Origin: Photobacterium proteolyticum | Lineage (GTDB): Bacteria > Pseudomonadota > Gammaproteobacteria > Enterobacterales > Vibrionaceae | Length of the DNA: 64,000 nucleotides | Direction: 5' to 3' | NCBI RefSeq assembly: GCF_001939735.1 | Contig: NZ_MJIL01000092.1 | Coordinates: 132,185-196,184, forward strand | Shown: in pieces, positions 1 through 9,336 of the stretch | Layout of the letters: every line of letters starts with the position of its first letter | Position numbering within the stretch: the stretch's first letter is position 1 | The notes under the pieces: model-generated | Told to the model about the DNA's origin: nothing | Database searches by the model: none | What the model saw: the letters and a program-made list of their open reading frames with translations, nothing else | Translations under genes and position numbers: made by a program

Positions 1-290
1 ATGCTGCGGTGCAGAACAGGCGAGAGTTCCTGATGGATCATTGATATTCCGGCTTCGAGCGACTCTTTGGCACCATGAAACTCAACCAGCTCTCCTTTAT
101 AGCGAATGGTTCCACAATCACGTTCGTAGATGCCGAACATCACTTTCATCAGAGTGGATTTACCGGCACCGTTTTCGCCCATGAGTGCCATTACTCGACC
201 TTCCTTCAGAGTGAGCTGAACATTATCCAGCGCCTTGACCCCCGGGAATGTCTTGGTAATACCGCGCATCTCTAGTAATACTTGGCTCAT
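1..290 (-). CDS. Sugar ABC transporter ATP-binding protein, N-terminal part (runs off the window)
   Basis: Translating the minus strand from the ATG at 288-290 gives an open frame to the window edge (about 96 residues). It shows Walker [10 protein letters not shown] near residues 39-47 and the Q-loop MIHQELS near residues 84-90, as in the RbsA/MglA class of sugar ABC ATPases, which usually carry two fused nucleotide-binding domains in about 500 residues. The gene lies about 100 bp downstream of a sugar-binding lipoprotein gene on the same strand, so both probably belong to one importer operon. The permease is expected beyond the left edge. The divergent iol genes suggest an inositol or related polyol as substrate; this is inference from context only. 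Confidence 0.93.
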   Translation of the reverse strand, partial: MSQVLLEMRGITKTFPGVKALDNVQLTLKEGRVMALMGENGAGKSTLMKVMFGIYERDCGTIRYKGELVEFHGAKESLEAGISMIHQELSPVLHRS

Positions 291-311
291 GCCTCTTTTA
301 CTCCAGAGTAG

Positions 312-351
312 GGCTCTGTATGTCGCACCGAAGGATGTTCGATACAGAGCC
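312..351. other. Intergenic hairpin between binding-protein and ATPase genes
   Basis: GGCTCTGTAT (312-321) pairs perfectly with ATACAGAGCC (342-351) across a 20-nt loop. It lies between the stop of the binding-protein gene (387) and the start of the ATPase gene (290) within one apparent transcript. There is no good U-tract on the minus strand, so it is more likely an mRNA-stabilising or partial-attenuation structure than a full terminator. Such structures are common after binding-protein genes, which need higher expression than the rest of the transporter. Confidence 0.5.
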
Positions 352-386
352 AAAGTTAGGACTGTTATTGGTTTATCGCTGCTGAA

Positions 387-1406
387 TTAGCCTTTTTTTG
401 CTTCGAATGCTGCAAGGTTGTCCTTGGTTACCAGCTCGGCAGGGATCCAGGTGATTTTTTCCTGAGCTTTGTCGGCAACAGCATTGAGAGCTGCATCGAT
501 GGCTCCGCGAGCCTGACCGGCACCGTCCTGAAATACTGTGGCATCCAGGGTGCCTTTTTTGATTGCCATCAAGCCATCTGGGGTTGCATCAACACCGACA
601 ACAATGGTTTCGTCAAGTTTGCCAGCCGCTTGTAGAGCCTGAATAGCACCTAGCGCCATGTCGTCGTTGTTAGCCAAAATGATGTCTAGCTTGTCACCTG
701 AATTGATCCAGTTCTCCATTACTGTCATGCCCTGAGCGCGCTGCCATAAACCGGTTTGCTTGCGCAGAACATTGAAGTCTGGCTTGTCTTTGAAAAACTC
801 TTCGACACCTTGAGTACGCATGATTGCTGCTTCCTGAGTCAGCATGCCCATCAGGATCCCGATGTTGCCGCTATCAATGGAGTTTGCAGCGAACTGAGCC
901 TGGGTTTCACCGAACTTAAGCTCTTCGGAGCCGACATAGTAAACACCTTCTGGCATGTAGGAAGGGCGACGGTTCAAAAAGACAAGGTCAATGTCGGCCT
1001 TGGTGATACGGTCGGTCATTGGTTGGGTGGCATCGGTATTAACCGGAACCAGAATAATGGCGTCCATCTGCTGGACGATAAAGTTTTCGACTTGTCCCAG
1101 CTGCTTGGCAGTATCTTCTTTAGCGTCGACGAAGATGAGTTCAACTTTGCCATCAAACTGATCGGCATATTTGTCCATGGCATCTTTCATATACACCATG
1201 AATGTGTCATCGAAGTTCGGAATAGCGACACCTATGCGGGTTACATCGCTGTTAGCTTCTTCCCCGCCACAGGCAACAAGTGCCAATAGACCTGTTACGA
1301 ATAGGCCGGAGCGGATGAGTTTTTTCGGTTTCTCGATTAAGTAGGTTGCAGCAAGTTGTACGCTTTTGGTTAGCAGCGAGGTAAATCCGTTGGTTGCTGA
1401 TGGCAT
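387..1406 (-). CDS. Sugar ABC transporter periplasmic substrate-binding lipoprotein (RbsB-like)
   Basis: A binding protein of the periplasmic-binding-protein-4 (ribose/inositol) fold. An in-frame ATG lies 15 bp further upstream (1419-1421), but AAGGAGG sits just before the ATG at 1404-1406, so this start is preferred (339 aa). From it, a long basic N-region, a hydrophobic stretch and the lipobox LVAC (Cys46) indicate a lipoprotein. The mature part starts TRIGVAIPNFDDTF and contains ILANNDDMALGAI and VVGVDATPDGL, typical of the ligand-binding cleft and hinge of this family. It captures the sugar or polyol and hands it to the membrane transporter encoded downstream. Adjacency to iolCDEA suggests myo-inositol; the sequence alone does not prove the ligand. 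Confidence 0.93.
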   Translation of the reverse strand: MPSATNGFTSLLTKSVQLAATYLIEKPKKLIRSGLFVTGLLALVACGGEEANSDVTRIGVAIPNFDDTFMVYMKDAMDKYADQFDGKVELIFVDAKEDTAKQLGQVENFIVQQMDAIILVPVNTDATQPMTDRITKADIDLVFLNRRPSYMPEGVYYVGSEELKFGETQAQFAANSIDSGNIGILMGMLTQEAAIMRTQGVEEFFKDKPDFNVLRKQTGLWQRAQGMTVMENWINSGDKLDIILANNDDMALGAIQALQAAGKLDETIVVGVDATPDGLMAIKKGTLDATVFQDGAGQARGAIDAALNAVADKAQEKITWIPAELVTKDNLAAFEAKKG

Positions 1407-2064
1407 TGTTGCCTCCTTCATTATTATTCACGGCCAGCGCTAGCACCCTCTGATCAGTGTTTTAAACGCAGTTCAGACGTTTCACTGTTGCTGGTTGTGG
1501 TGGCTTCATAATCAATTTAATGACCAGAGCCGAGTCTTCACGTTATTGAAAAATATTTTTTGTGTTGGCGGTGAAAACTATAAGACCAGAATGGAAGTAT
1601 AACCACAGCCAATGTTGCAAAAATGTATAAACTGTTAACTTGGTCTCATTTAAAATTAATTTTCGAACAAAGGTTTCGAGTTAAGGTGTTGATTTTAAAG
1701 GTTTAATAATTGATTGTTTTTTGTGCTTTAATGTAAGTAGTTGATTTTTAGTAAATTACGGAACTTTTATTTCATTAATTTCAAAATTCGCTACATTGGC
1801 GAAAAATATTTTTCATTTTATTTTTCGCTAGGTGAGAAAATGAAAATTTGCGTGAAAAATGTCAGGGTGATCACAGTTAGATTTATTTATTTCAAAAGAT
1901 GTTGATGGTGAAACGTTTATTCCGTATAAACCTAATATCGAAACAGCAATGTTAATTATTTGATACCGAAATATATCTGCACAGTGTCGGTGCGGTGAGA
2001 ACAAAAGACGTTCGGTCATGGCTCAGGGTTACCTGCCGGGTGGCTCTAGGAAGGAGTAGATAGG
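1407..2064. promoter_or_regulatory. Divergent control region of the inositol locus with repeated AT-rich palindromes
   Basis: A 658-bp AT-rich region between the ABC transporter genes and iolC, with no convincing gene. The 13-mer GAAAAATATTTTT occurs twice, at 1548-1560 and 1801-1813. The second copy is part of a larger inverted repeat, GCGAAAAAT (1799-1807) and ATTTTTCGC (1820-1828). One copy lies towards the transporter and one towards iolC, as expected for a repressor acting on both promoters. An inositol-responsive regulator of the RpiR/IolR type is a plausible binder, but no regulator gene is in the window. AAGGAG at 2051-2056 is the iolC ribosome binding site. Confidence 0.5.
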
Positions 2065-3972
2065 ATGACGACCAGTGATAAGAAGCTTGATCTTATATGT
2101 ATGGGGCGCGTAGCAGTCGATCTTTATGGTCAGCAAATTGGTGCCAGATTGGAAGACATGGGGACATTTTCCAAGTATCTCGGTGGTTCGTCGGGAAATG
2201 TTGCTTATGGAACAGCGCGGCAGGGACTGAAATCTTCGATGTTGGCTCGGGTCGGCGATGAGCATATGGGGCGCTTTTTGCGTGAAGAGCTGGAGCGAGT
2301 TGGCGTCGATACCAGCAATTTGATCACCGATAAGGAACGCCTGACTGCGTTAGTGATTCTGGGAATCAAAGATGAAGAGACGTTCCCGCTGATTTTTTAT
2401 CGTGATAATTGTGCTGACATGGCGATAACCGCAGATGACGTCGATGAGGATTACATTGCATCGGCACGTTGTTTGGCGATTACCGGAACACACCTCTCTA
2501 ACCCGAAAACCCGTGATGCCGTACTGACGGCGCTTCGCTATACGCGTAAGCATGGTGTTAAAACCGCACTTGATATTGATTACCGCCCGGTGCTTTGGGG
2601 GCTGACAACACTGGGAGACGGTGAAACCCGCTTTGTCGAGTCTGAACAGGTGACAGAGCAGCTTAAAGAGGTGCTTGGCCTGTTTGACTTAATTGTTGGA
2701 ACAGAAGAAGAGTTTCACATTGCCGGCGGTTCAACCGATACCGTTGAAGCGTTGAAATCGGTTCGTGAAATCACTCAGGCCGAATTAGTCTGCAAGCGTG
2801 GCCCGCTTGGATGCTCCGTCTTTAGCGATGTGATCCCCGGCGATTTGGATGAGGGAATAACCGTCCATGGTGTACGGGTTGATGTCCTGAATGTGCTTGG
2901 GGCTGGTGATGCCTTTATGTCAGGGCTGCTTCGTGGCTATCTCAATAACGAAGGGTGGGAGAAGGCGTGTGCTTACGCCAATGCGTGCGGTGCATTGGTC
3001 GTATCCCGCCATGGCTGTGCACCGGCAATGCCGACCAAAGAAGAGCTGGATGACTACCTGGCGAGGGCTAACGATGTTCCAAGGCCTGATTTGGATGAAC
3101 ACCTTAATCATCTTCACCGTGTGACTACCCGTGATAAATCCTGGCCGGAGTTGTGCGTACTGGCTTTTGATCATCGTATTCAGTTTGTCGAGATGGCGCG
3201 AAAAGTCGGGGCAGATCTCTCGCGCATAAGCCCGCTGAAAAAACTGATCTTCAAGGCGAGTCAGGAAGTGGCGCAGGAAGCTGGGCTCCAAGGGAAGGCT
3301 GGTTTGTTATGTGACGGCAATATGGGGCAGGACGTGCTCAATGAAGTTACCGGCAAAGGCTGGTGGATTGGCCGCCCGGTTGAGCTACCGGCTTCCCGTC
3401 CGCTTGAAATGGAGCACGGCAATATCGGTTCTCAGCTGATTAGCTGGCCGTTGGAGCATGTTGTCAAATGCCTGGTCTTTTTTCATCCCGATGATCACCA
3501 TGCGCTGAGACTGGAGCAGGAAAAGCAGGTTCAGGAAGTCTATGCAGCTTGTTGTCAGTCCGGTCATGAATTGTTGCTGGAAGTCATTTTGCCAGCCGGA
3601 ATGGAAAAAACGGATGCCTTGTATCTTCGGGCAATGCAGCGCTTCTACAACCTGGGCGTCAAACCCGACTGGTGGAAATTGCCGCCGATGGCAACAGAGA
3701 GCTGGGCTCAGGTAGAAACATTGCTTCAAGAACGTGACAAGCATTGCCGGGGCGTTGTGTTGTTAGGTCTGGATGCGCCGGAAGCTGAATTGCAGGCGGG
3801 CTTCAATGCAGCAGCATCGAACTCGGTTGTTAAGGGGTTTGCGGTAGGACGAACCATTTTTGGTCAGCCATCCCGTGACTGGCTTGCCAATAATATCGAC
3901 GATGCCGAGCTGATTGAGCAAATCAAGCGCAACTATCACAACCTGATCACTCTTTGGCGTCAGCGCGGATAA
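2065..3972 (+). CDS. iolC: Bifunctional 5-dehydro-2-deoxygluconokinase / DUF2090 aldolase-like protein
   Basis: The N-terminal half (residues about 8-335) is a PfkB-family sugar kinase: GGSSGNVAYG at 40-49, RVGDEHMG at 62-69, and the anion-hole and catalytic motif NVLGAGDAF at 276-284 with the presumed base Asp282. The second half (about 345-635) matches the DUF2090 domain often fused to IolC in proteobacteria, which is related to class I aldolases. The kinase phosphorylates 2-deoxy-5-keto-gluconate; the fused domain would then cleave the product to DHAP and malonate semialdehyde, the step done by separate IolJ in Bacillus. That second role is inferred from family knowledge and from the absence of iolJ nearby. 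AAGGAG lies 8 nt before the ATG. First gene of iolC-D-E-A. Confidence 0.95.
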   Translation: MTTSDKKLDLICMGRVAVDLYGQQIGARLEDMGTFSKYLGGSSGNVAYGTARQGLKSSMLARVGDEHMGRFLREELERVGVDTSNLITDKERLTALVILGIKDEETFPLIFYRDNCADMAITADDVDEDYIASARCLAITGTHLSNPKTRDAVLTALRYTRKHGVKTALDIDYRPVLWGLTTLGDGETRFVESEQVTEQLKEVLGLFDLIVGTEEEFHIAGGSTDTVEALKSVREITQAELVCKRGPLGCSVFSDVIPGDLDEGITVHGVRVDVLNVLGAGDAFMSGLLRGYLNNEGWEKACAYANACGALVVSRHGCAPAMPTKEELDDYLARANDVPRPDLDEHLNHLHRVTTRDKSWPELCVLAFDHRIQFVEMARKVGADLSRISPLKKLIFKASQEVAQEAGLQGKAGLLCDGNMGQDVLNEVTGKGWWIGRPVELPASRPLEMEHGNIGSQLISWPLEHVVKCLVFFHPDDHHALRLEQEKQVQEVYAACCQSGHELLLEVILPAGMEKTDALYLRAMQRFYNLGVKPDWWKLPPMATESWAQVETLLQERDKHCRGVVLLGLDAPEAELQAGFNAAASNSVVKGFAVGRTIFGQPSRDWLANNIDDAELIEQIKRNYHNLITLWRQRG

Positions 3973-3987
3973 TAAAGGAGCCTAGCA

Positions 3988-5838
3988 ATGACTGCAACTA
4001 CGATTCGCCTGACGATGGCTCAGGCTCTGGTCAAATATTTACAGGCACAGAAAGTCGATATTGAAGGTGATATTCAGCCACTGTTCGCCGGTGTGTTCGC
4101 TATCTTTGGCCATGGCAATGTCGCGGGCTTGGGCGAGGCGTTATATCACGCCAACGATAGCTTGCCGACTTACCGTGCTCATAATGAACAGGCAATGGCG
4201 CATAGTGCGATTGCTTTTGCCAAGGCCAATAATCGTCAGCAAATGATGGCGGCAACCACATCGGTAGGGCCGGGGGCATTGAATATGGTAACAGCGGCGG
4301 CACTGGCTCATGTCAACCGCTTGCCGGTACTGCTGCTACCGGGGGATACCTTTGCGACTCGTGAACCGGATCCAGTTTTGCAGCAGGTGGAGAACTGGGC
4401 CGATCCGACCATAACCCCCAATGACTGCTTCAAGCCGGTCAGCCGCTTCTTTGATCGTATTACTCGTCCTGAGCAGCTATTGAATAGCTTGCCGCAGGCG
4501 ATGCGAGTGCTGACCGATCCGGTAGAGTGTGGTCCGGCAACTATTGCTATCCCGCAGGATGTTCAGACCATGGCGTTTGATTATCCGGTGCACTTCTTTG
4601 CTGAAAAAGTACATAGGATCCGCCGTCCCGGTGCGGATGATACCGAGCTAGAGCAAGCACTGGCGCTGATTAAGGCTGCCAAGCAGCCCTTGGTGGTAGC
4701 CGGTGGTGGCTTGCATTACTCGCAAGCACTGGATGAGTTCAAAGCGTTTGTCGAAGCCTATCAGTTACCGGTTGGTGAGACGCAGGCCGGAAAAGGAGCT
4801 TTGCCATGGGACCATCCGTCGAACCTGGGTGCTATTGGTGTGACCGGATCGTCTGCCGTGAATACGTTGGCCAGTGAAGCGGATGTTGTTATTGCAGTCG
4901 GAACGAGGCTGCAGGATTTCACCTCAAGCTCGAGAGCGTTGTTCAAGCCCGATGCCAAAATTATCTCGCTTAACGTCAACGGTTATGACGCAACCAAGCA
5001 CTATGGCATCCCGCTGGTTGCTGATGCAAAACGTACCTTGCCGGCTCTGAATGATGGGCTTGCCAATTGGCAGGTGAGCAGCGGCTGGCTGGAACACGCA
5101 CGACAGCAGCGAGATAGCTGGAATGAGACAGTGTCTATTGCAATGACAGATCGCGGCACTGAACTGCCGACCGATGCCGAGGTGATTGGTGCGGTGAACC
5201 GTAGTGCCGGTGAGAAAGATATCGTTGTCTGCGCCGCAGGCGGCCTGCCGGGTGAGCTGCATAAGCTCTGGCGAACTAGATATGACAAAGGCTATCACCT
5301 CGAATACGGCTTTTCATGCATGGGTTACGAAATAGCCGGTGGCCTGGGCGTGAAAATGGCCAAGCCGGACTCGGAAGTCTTTGTGATGGTTGGAGACGGC
5401 TCCTATCTGATGCTGAACTCGGAAATTGCCACCTCAGTGATGTTGGGACAAAAACTGATACTGGTGGTGCTGGATAACCGAGGTTACGGCTGTATCAACC
5501 GACTACAGCAGGCCTGTGGCGGGGCTGGGTTCAATAACCTGCTGAAAGACTGTAACACCGTCGAGGCAGGGGCTCCCAAGACAGATTTTGCGGCCCATGC
5601 AAAATCGCTTGGAGCACAGGCAGAGAAAGTCGGCAACATTGCCGAACTGGAACAGGCTCTGGAGCGTGCCAAGCAAAGTAACAGCACCTACGTGATCACA
5701 TTGGATACTGATCCGCTAAGCACGACGGAGTCGGGCGGTTCATGGTGGGAAGTGGCTGTGCCGGAAGTATCGGAGCGTGAACAGGTTCGAGAGGCCAGGA
5801 AACGTTACGAGTTGGCCAAGCAGCAGCAAGTGATCTAA
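3988..5838 (+). CDS. iolD: 3D-(3,5/4)-trihydroxycyclohexane-1,2-dione acylhydrolase
   Basis: A thiamine-diphosphate enzyme of 616 residues, the usual IolD length. The N-terminal pyrimidine-binding domain carries the conserved Glu67 in TYRAHNEQAM. A central domain follows, with VVAGGGLHYSQ and VIAVGTRLQDF. The C-terminal cofactor-binding domain has GDGSYLMLNSE starting at residue 469. It hydrolyses the cyclic diketone from IolE, opening the inositol ring to 5-deoxy-glucuronate. It starts 15 bp after iolC with AAAGGAG upstream, so the genes are co-transcribed. No disruption is seen. Confidence 0.96.
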   Translation: MTATTIRLTMAQALVKYLQAQKVDIEGDIQPLFAGVFAIFGHGNVAGLGEALYHANDSLPTYRAHNEQAMAHSAIAFAKANNRQQMMAATTSVGPGALNMVTAAALAHVNRLPVLLLPGDTFATREPDPVLQQVENWADPTITPNDCFKPVSRFFDRITRPEQLLNSLPQAMRVLTDPVECGPATIAIPQDVQTMAFDYPVHFFAEKVHRIRRPGADDTELEQALALIKAAKQPLVVAGGGLHYSQALDEFKAFVEAYQLPVGETQAGKGALPWDHPSNLGAIGVTGSSAVNTLASEADVVIAVGTRLQDFTSSSRALFKPDAKIISLNVNGYDATKHYGIPLVADAKRTLPALNDGLANWQVSSGWLEHARQQRDSWNETVSIAMTDRGTELPTDAEVIGAVNRSAGEKDIVVCAAGGLPGELHKLWRTRYDKGYHLEYGFSCMGYEIAGGLGVKMAKPDSEVFVMVGDGSYLMLNSEIATSVMLGQKLILVVLDNRGYGCINRLQQACGGAGFNNLLKDCNTVEAGAPKTDFAAHAKSLGAQAEKVGNIAELEQALERAKQSNSTYVITLDTDPLSTTESGGSWWEVAVPEVSEREQVREARKRYELAKQQQVI

Positions 5839-5866
5839 ACGAATAGGCATATAAAGGAGAATAAGC

Positions 5867-6769
5867 ATGGCAGTTCAACTAGGTATCAACCCACTGACAT
5901 GGACTAATGATGATCTACCGTCCCTTGGTGCAGAAACACCTTTGGAGACTTGTCTGCAGGAAGGTCGTTCGGCAGGCTTTGCAGGCTTCGAACTGGGTAA
6001 TAAGTTTCCCCATCAGGCGAGCATTCTTGGTCCTATTCTGGTCGATCACGATCTTAAGCTAGTTTCCGGCTGGTACTCCGGTGAGTTATTGACCCGCAGT
6101 GTCGAAGAGGAAATCGAAGCAGTTCAGCCGCATCTTACATTGCTGCGTGAACTGGGCGCCAAAGTCATGGTGTTTGCCGAGGTGACCGGTTGTATTCATG
6201 GACAGCAGGATACCCCTGTACACCTGCGGCCTGAATTTCCAGCTGACCAATGGCAGGAATACGGCAGGAAGCTGACGGAGTTTGCCCGCTATACCCAAAG
6301 TCAGGGAGTGCAGATTGCTTACCACCACCACATGGGAACAGTGATTGAAACGGCACAGGATATCGACGATCTGATGGAGTATACCGGTCCGGAAGTGGGG
6401 TTGCTGCTTGATACCGGGCATCTGACTTACGCCGGAGCCGATCCGGTTGCTGTAGCTACTCGGTGGGCTCACCGTATCAATCATGTTCACACCAAGGATA
6501 TTCGGGCAGATGTATTGGCCGATGTGAAAAATCGTAAAACCAGCTTCCTTGATGCGGTGCTTAGCGGGGTGTTTACCGTACCGGGTGATGGTTGCGTTAA
6601 TTACCCAGCCTTATTCGATGTACTTAACAAAGTTGGTTATGAAGGCTGGCTGGTGGTCGAGGCCGAGCAGGACCCTGCGGTTGCCCACCCGATGACCTAC
6701 GCCACGATGGGATACAAGAATTTACAGCAACTCGCTCAAGAAGCCGGGCTGCTTGACTGCAATAAGTAA
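5867..6769 (+). CDS. iolE: Inosose (2-keto-myo-inositol) dehydratase
   Basis: A 300-residue TIM-barrel protein of the xylose-isomerase-like (AP endonuclease family 2) fold. Putative metal and substrate residues are visible in HHHMGT (153-158), LLLDTGHL (179-186, with Asp182 and His185), HVHTKD (206-211) and VVEAEQD (263-269). It removes water from 2-keto-myo-inositol to give the diketone used by IolD. AAAGGAG precedes the ATG, and the gene is 28 bp after iolD in the same orientation. Length and motifs fit a complete enzyme. Confidence 0.95.
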   Translation: MAVQLGINPLTWTNDDLPSLGAETPLETCLQEGRSAGFAGFELGNKFPHQASILGPILVDHDLKLVSGWYSGELLTRSVEEEIEAVQPHLTLLRELGAKVMVFAEVTGCIHGQQDTPVHLRPEFPADQWQEYGRKLTEFARYTQSQGVQIAYHHHMGTVIETAQDIDDLMEYTGPEVGLLLDTGHLTYAGADPVAVATRWAHRINHVHTKDIRADVLADVKNRKTSFLDAVLSGVFTVPGDGCVNYPALFDVLNKVGYEGWLVVEAEQDPAVAHPMTYATMGYKNLQQLAQEAGLLDCNK

Positions 6770-6781
6770 GAGGAACCAAAA

Positions 6782-8293
6782 ATGGAAACAGTTCAGAACT
6801 ATATCAATGGGCAGTTGAGCGAGAGTCACAGCGAGCGCCTTGCACCGGTATTTAACCCGGCAACAGGCGAGCAGATCCGCCAGGTTGTTCTAAGCTCGGT
6901 TGCGGAAACGGCTGAAGCTATCGCCATCGCTGATCAGGCTTTTACCGCCTGGGCCAAAACCTCTCCGCTTAAGCGGGCACGGGTAATGTTCAAATTCAAG
7001 GCATTACTTGAAGAAAATATGGAGAAACTGGCCACGCTGATATCTCAGGAGCACGGTAAGGTGTACTCGGATGCTGTCGGTGAAGTCACCCGTGGGTTGG
7101 AGGTGGTGGAATTTGCCTGTGGCATTCCTCATCTGCAAAAAGGCGAGCATTCGGCGAATGTCGGTACAGGGGTAGATAGCCATTCACTGATGCAGCCATT
7201 AGGTGTCTGTGCGGGGATCACGCCGTTTAACTTCCCGGCTATGGTTCCGATGTGGATGTTCCCGATTGCCTTGGCGACTGGTAATACTTTCGTCCTCAAG
7301 CCTTCTGAGAAAGATCCGTCTCTGGCACTGGTGATGGCAGAACTGCTGAAAGAAGCGGGCTTGCCTGATGGTGTGTTTAACGTAGTCAATGGAGACAAGG
7401 AAGCGGTGGATGTACTGCTGACCGACCCGCGTGTACAGGCGGTAAGTTTCGTTGGCTCGACGCCAATTGCCGAATACATTTACAGTACAGCATCAGCTCA
7501 TGGCAAGCGTTGCCAGGCGTTGGGCGGAGCCAAGAATCATTGTCTGTTGATGCCCGATGCTGATTTGGATATGGCAGCCAATGCGATTATGGGCGCAGCC
7601 TATGGTGCTGCGGGTGAGCGTTGCATGGCATTGTCAGTTGCCGTGGTGGTTGGTGACGAAACCGGCGATAAGCTGATTGACAAGTTGACTAAGCACATCA
7701 GCGCAATGCGTGTTGGTCCCGGTGTGGTCGAAGGGTCGGAGAATGATATGGGGCCGGTGATCTCTGCTCAGCACAAAGACAAGATCTGTGATTACATCGG
7801 TTCGGGTGTCGAGCAAGGAGCATCTTTGGTGGTTGATGGTCGTAGCCTGAGTGTAGCGGGTCATGAGCAGGGTTATTTCGTCGGTCCGACTCTGTTTGAC
7901 AATGTTTCGCCTGAGATGACTATCTACAAGGAAGAGATTTTTGGCCCGGTATTGTCAGTAGTGCGAGTGCCGGACTACCAGACTGGGCTGGATTTGATTA
8001 ACCGTCATGAATACGGCAATGGTACGGCCGTCTTTACACGAGATGGCGAGACCGCTCGTCAGTTCAGCGAAGATGTATTGGCTGGTATGGTTGGAGTCAA
8101 CGTGCCGATCCCGGTTCCGATGGCATTCCATAGTTTCGGTGGCTGGAAGCGTTCGGTCTTTGGTCCGCTAAATGTCCATGGGAATGATGGTGTCCGTTTC
8201 TACACTCGGATGAAAACAGTCACCAGTCGCTGGCCAACAAGTGTTCGCCTCGAGCAGCACGCAAGTTCGTTCGTAATGCCGACGATGGATTAA
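6782..8293 (+). CDS. iolA: CoA-acylating (methyl)malonate-semialdehyde dehydrogenase
   Basis: An aldehyde dehydrogenase of 503 residues. It contains ITPFNFPAMVPMWM (146-159), the cofactor region VSFVGSTPIAEYIY (221-234) and the catalytic Cys281 in AAGERCMALSVA. The segment GGAKNH (248-253) replaces the general-base Glu motif of hydrolytic ALDHs, as is typical for the CoA-acylating MmsA/IolA group. It converts malonate semialdehyde, NAD+ and CoA to acetyl-CoA and CO2, the last step of inositol breakdown. An mmsA role in valine catabolism is possible in isolation, but the position 12 bp after iolE fixes it as iolA. Confidence 0.95.
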   Translation: METVQNYINGQLSESHSERLAPVFNPATGEQIRQVVLSSVAETAEAIAIADQAFTAWAKTSPLKRARVMFKFKALLEENMEKLATLISQEHGKVYSDAVGEVTRGLEVVEFACGIPHLQKGEHSANVGTGVDSHSLMQPLGVCAGITPFNFPAMVPMWMFPIALATGNTFVLKPSEKDPSLALVMAELLKEAGLPDGVFNVVNGDKEAVDVLLTDPRVQAVSFVGSTPIAEYIYSTASAHGKRCQALGGAKNHCLLMPDADLDMAANAIMGAAYGAAGERCMALSVAVVVGDETGDKLIDKLTKHISAMRVGPGVVEGSENDMGPVISAQHKDKICDYIGSGVEQGASLVVDGRSLSVAGHEQGYFVGPTLFDNVSPEMTIYKEEIFGPVLSVVRVPDYQTGLDLINRHEYGNGTAVFTRDGETARQFSEDVLAGMVGVNVPIPVPMAFHSFGGWKRSVFGPLNVHGNDGVRFYTRMKTVTSRWPTSVRLEQHASSFVMPTMD

Positions 8294-8329
8294 ATGCTTA
8301 TCTGCATTAAAGGTTTACACGATTGAACA

Positions 8330-8355
8330 AAGCGCCGGACATTGTTCCGGCGCTT
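8330..8355. terminator. Bidirectional terminator between iolA and the convergent 101-aa gene
   Basis: AAGCGCCGGA (8330-8339) pairs perfectly with TCCGGCGCTT (8346-8355), a GC-rich 10-bp stem with a 6-nt loop. It is centred between the iolA stop (8293) and the stop of the opposing gene (8377). The U-rich tails are short on both sides, but the position supports a shared terminator. Confidence 0.8.
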
Positions 8356-8376
8356 GTATTTAGGAGGATTGTTGGG

Positions 8377-8682
8377 CTATAGCCATTTCTTGCCAAGTTG
8401 GTCCAAACCAGAAGAAGCAAGATCTTCTGCTGTCATGGCAATACGAAAACGGCAGTCAGCATTGAAGATCAGGAAGAATGGCTCGGCGTAGCTGGGGATC
8501 TGTGATGCATGGTCGATATCTAGAACCAGCATTGCGTTCCGCTTTCCATGTTGCTCGACGAAATAGCAATTTTCTGGTTTCAACTCTTCGAGGATCCGGT
8601 TCATGACATCCTCAATTTTCCCCTCTTTTACCAGAGTGTTGAACGGTTCGTGTGGGAAGTTCACATCCAATAACATCTTCAT
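8377..8682 (-). CDS. Conserved hypothetical protein, 101 aa (DUF3303-like)
   Basis: A short soluble protein starting MKMLLDVNFPHEPFNTLVKEG, with a central VEQHGKRNAMLVLDIDHASQIP and a C-terminal FNADCRFRIAMTAEDL. The pattern resembles a widespread family of about 100-residue proteins of unknown function, sometimes mis-annotated as pantothenate-related. It suggests a small alpha/beta (ferredoxin-like) fold, but no catalytic motif can be pointed to. It is convergent with iolA and monocistronic, with a weak ribosome binding site. The gene is probably real; the function is not assignable. Confidence 0.75.
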   Translation of the reverse strand: MKMLLDVNFPHEPFNTLVKEGKIEDVMNRILEELKPENCYFVEQHGKRNAMLVLDIDHASQIPSYAEPFFLIFNADCRFRIAMTAEDLASSGLDQLGKKWL

Positions 8683-8880
8683 AGTTTTATGCTCGCAACG
8701 AAAGTGAACAGCTTTATTTAGCCTTAGTAGATCTTAGCGGCTAAATTGTGATGACGAGCCTTAATTTATTGTCAATAAGCATAGTTATATCGGTTTCAAC
8801 TGGAAGCGATTAGGACTAAAATGTGCCTTCTCTTCGCCCATACCCTGGGCTGTTTTCCTTATAATGAAAAAGGCGATAGT

Positions 8881-9228
8881 ATGATCGAACGTCTGGAAAC
8901 CAAGCAACGCATGAGCCGTATTGTTAAGCACAACGGCACGATTTATCTTTGTGGCCAAGTGTGTGCTGATGCCACGCAAGGTATCAAGGAACAAACAGCA
9001 ACAATGCTGGACAAAGTAGAAGCCTTGCTTGAACAGGCTGGTAGTGACAAAGAGCACATGCTTTCAGCCACTATCTACATCAAAGATATGAAAGACTTCG
9101 CTGAAATGAACGAAGTTTGGGACAACTGGGTACCAGAAGGTCACGCCCCAGCTCGCGCATGTGTTGAAGCGAGCATGGCTCGTGACGCACTGTTGGTTGA
9201 AATCTCTGTCGTAGCTGCAGAGAAATAA
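8881..9228 (+). CDS. RidA family (YjgF/YER057c/UK114) protein
   Basis: A 115-residue RidA-superfamily protein. An upstream in-frame ATG (8821) would add 20 residues unlike the family, so the ATG at 8881 is preferred; the ribosome binding site is weak for both. Family signatures include the conserved Arg92 in APARACVEA, which in RidA binds the substrate carboxylate, and the C-terminal [11 protein letters not shown]. RidA enzymes hydrolyse reactive enamine/imine intermediates from PLP enzymes. The sequence ([20 protein letters not shown]) looks more like the RutC/Rid-paralogue type than canonical RidA, so the physiological substrate is uncertain. Confidence 0.88.
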   Translation: MIERLETKQRMSRIVKHNGTIYLCGQVCADATQGIKEQTATMLDKVEALLEQAGSDKEHMLSATIYIKDMKDFAEMNEVWDNWVPEGHAPARACVEASMARDALLVEISVVAAEK

Positions 9229-9336
9229 GCATCATTATTTGGTGCATTTGCAGCAGCAACTATTGCTGTTAGCAAGAATGGGCATGTCTGGTTCTCAGAC
9301 CTGCTCCATTAAAGACCTTTATCCTTTCTTATATCT

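Noticed and set aside
8785-9057. 90-codon minus-strand frame over the RidA gene
   Set aside because: It is the shadow of a clearly conserved coding region on the other strand.
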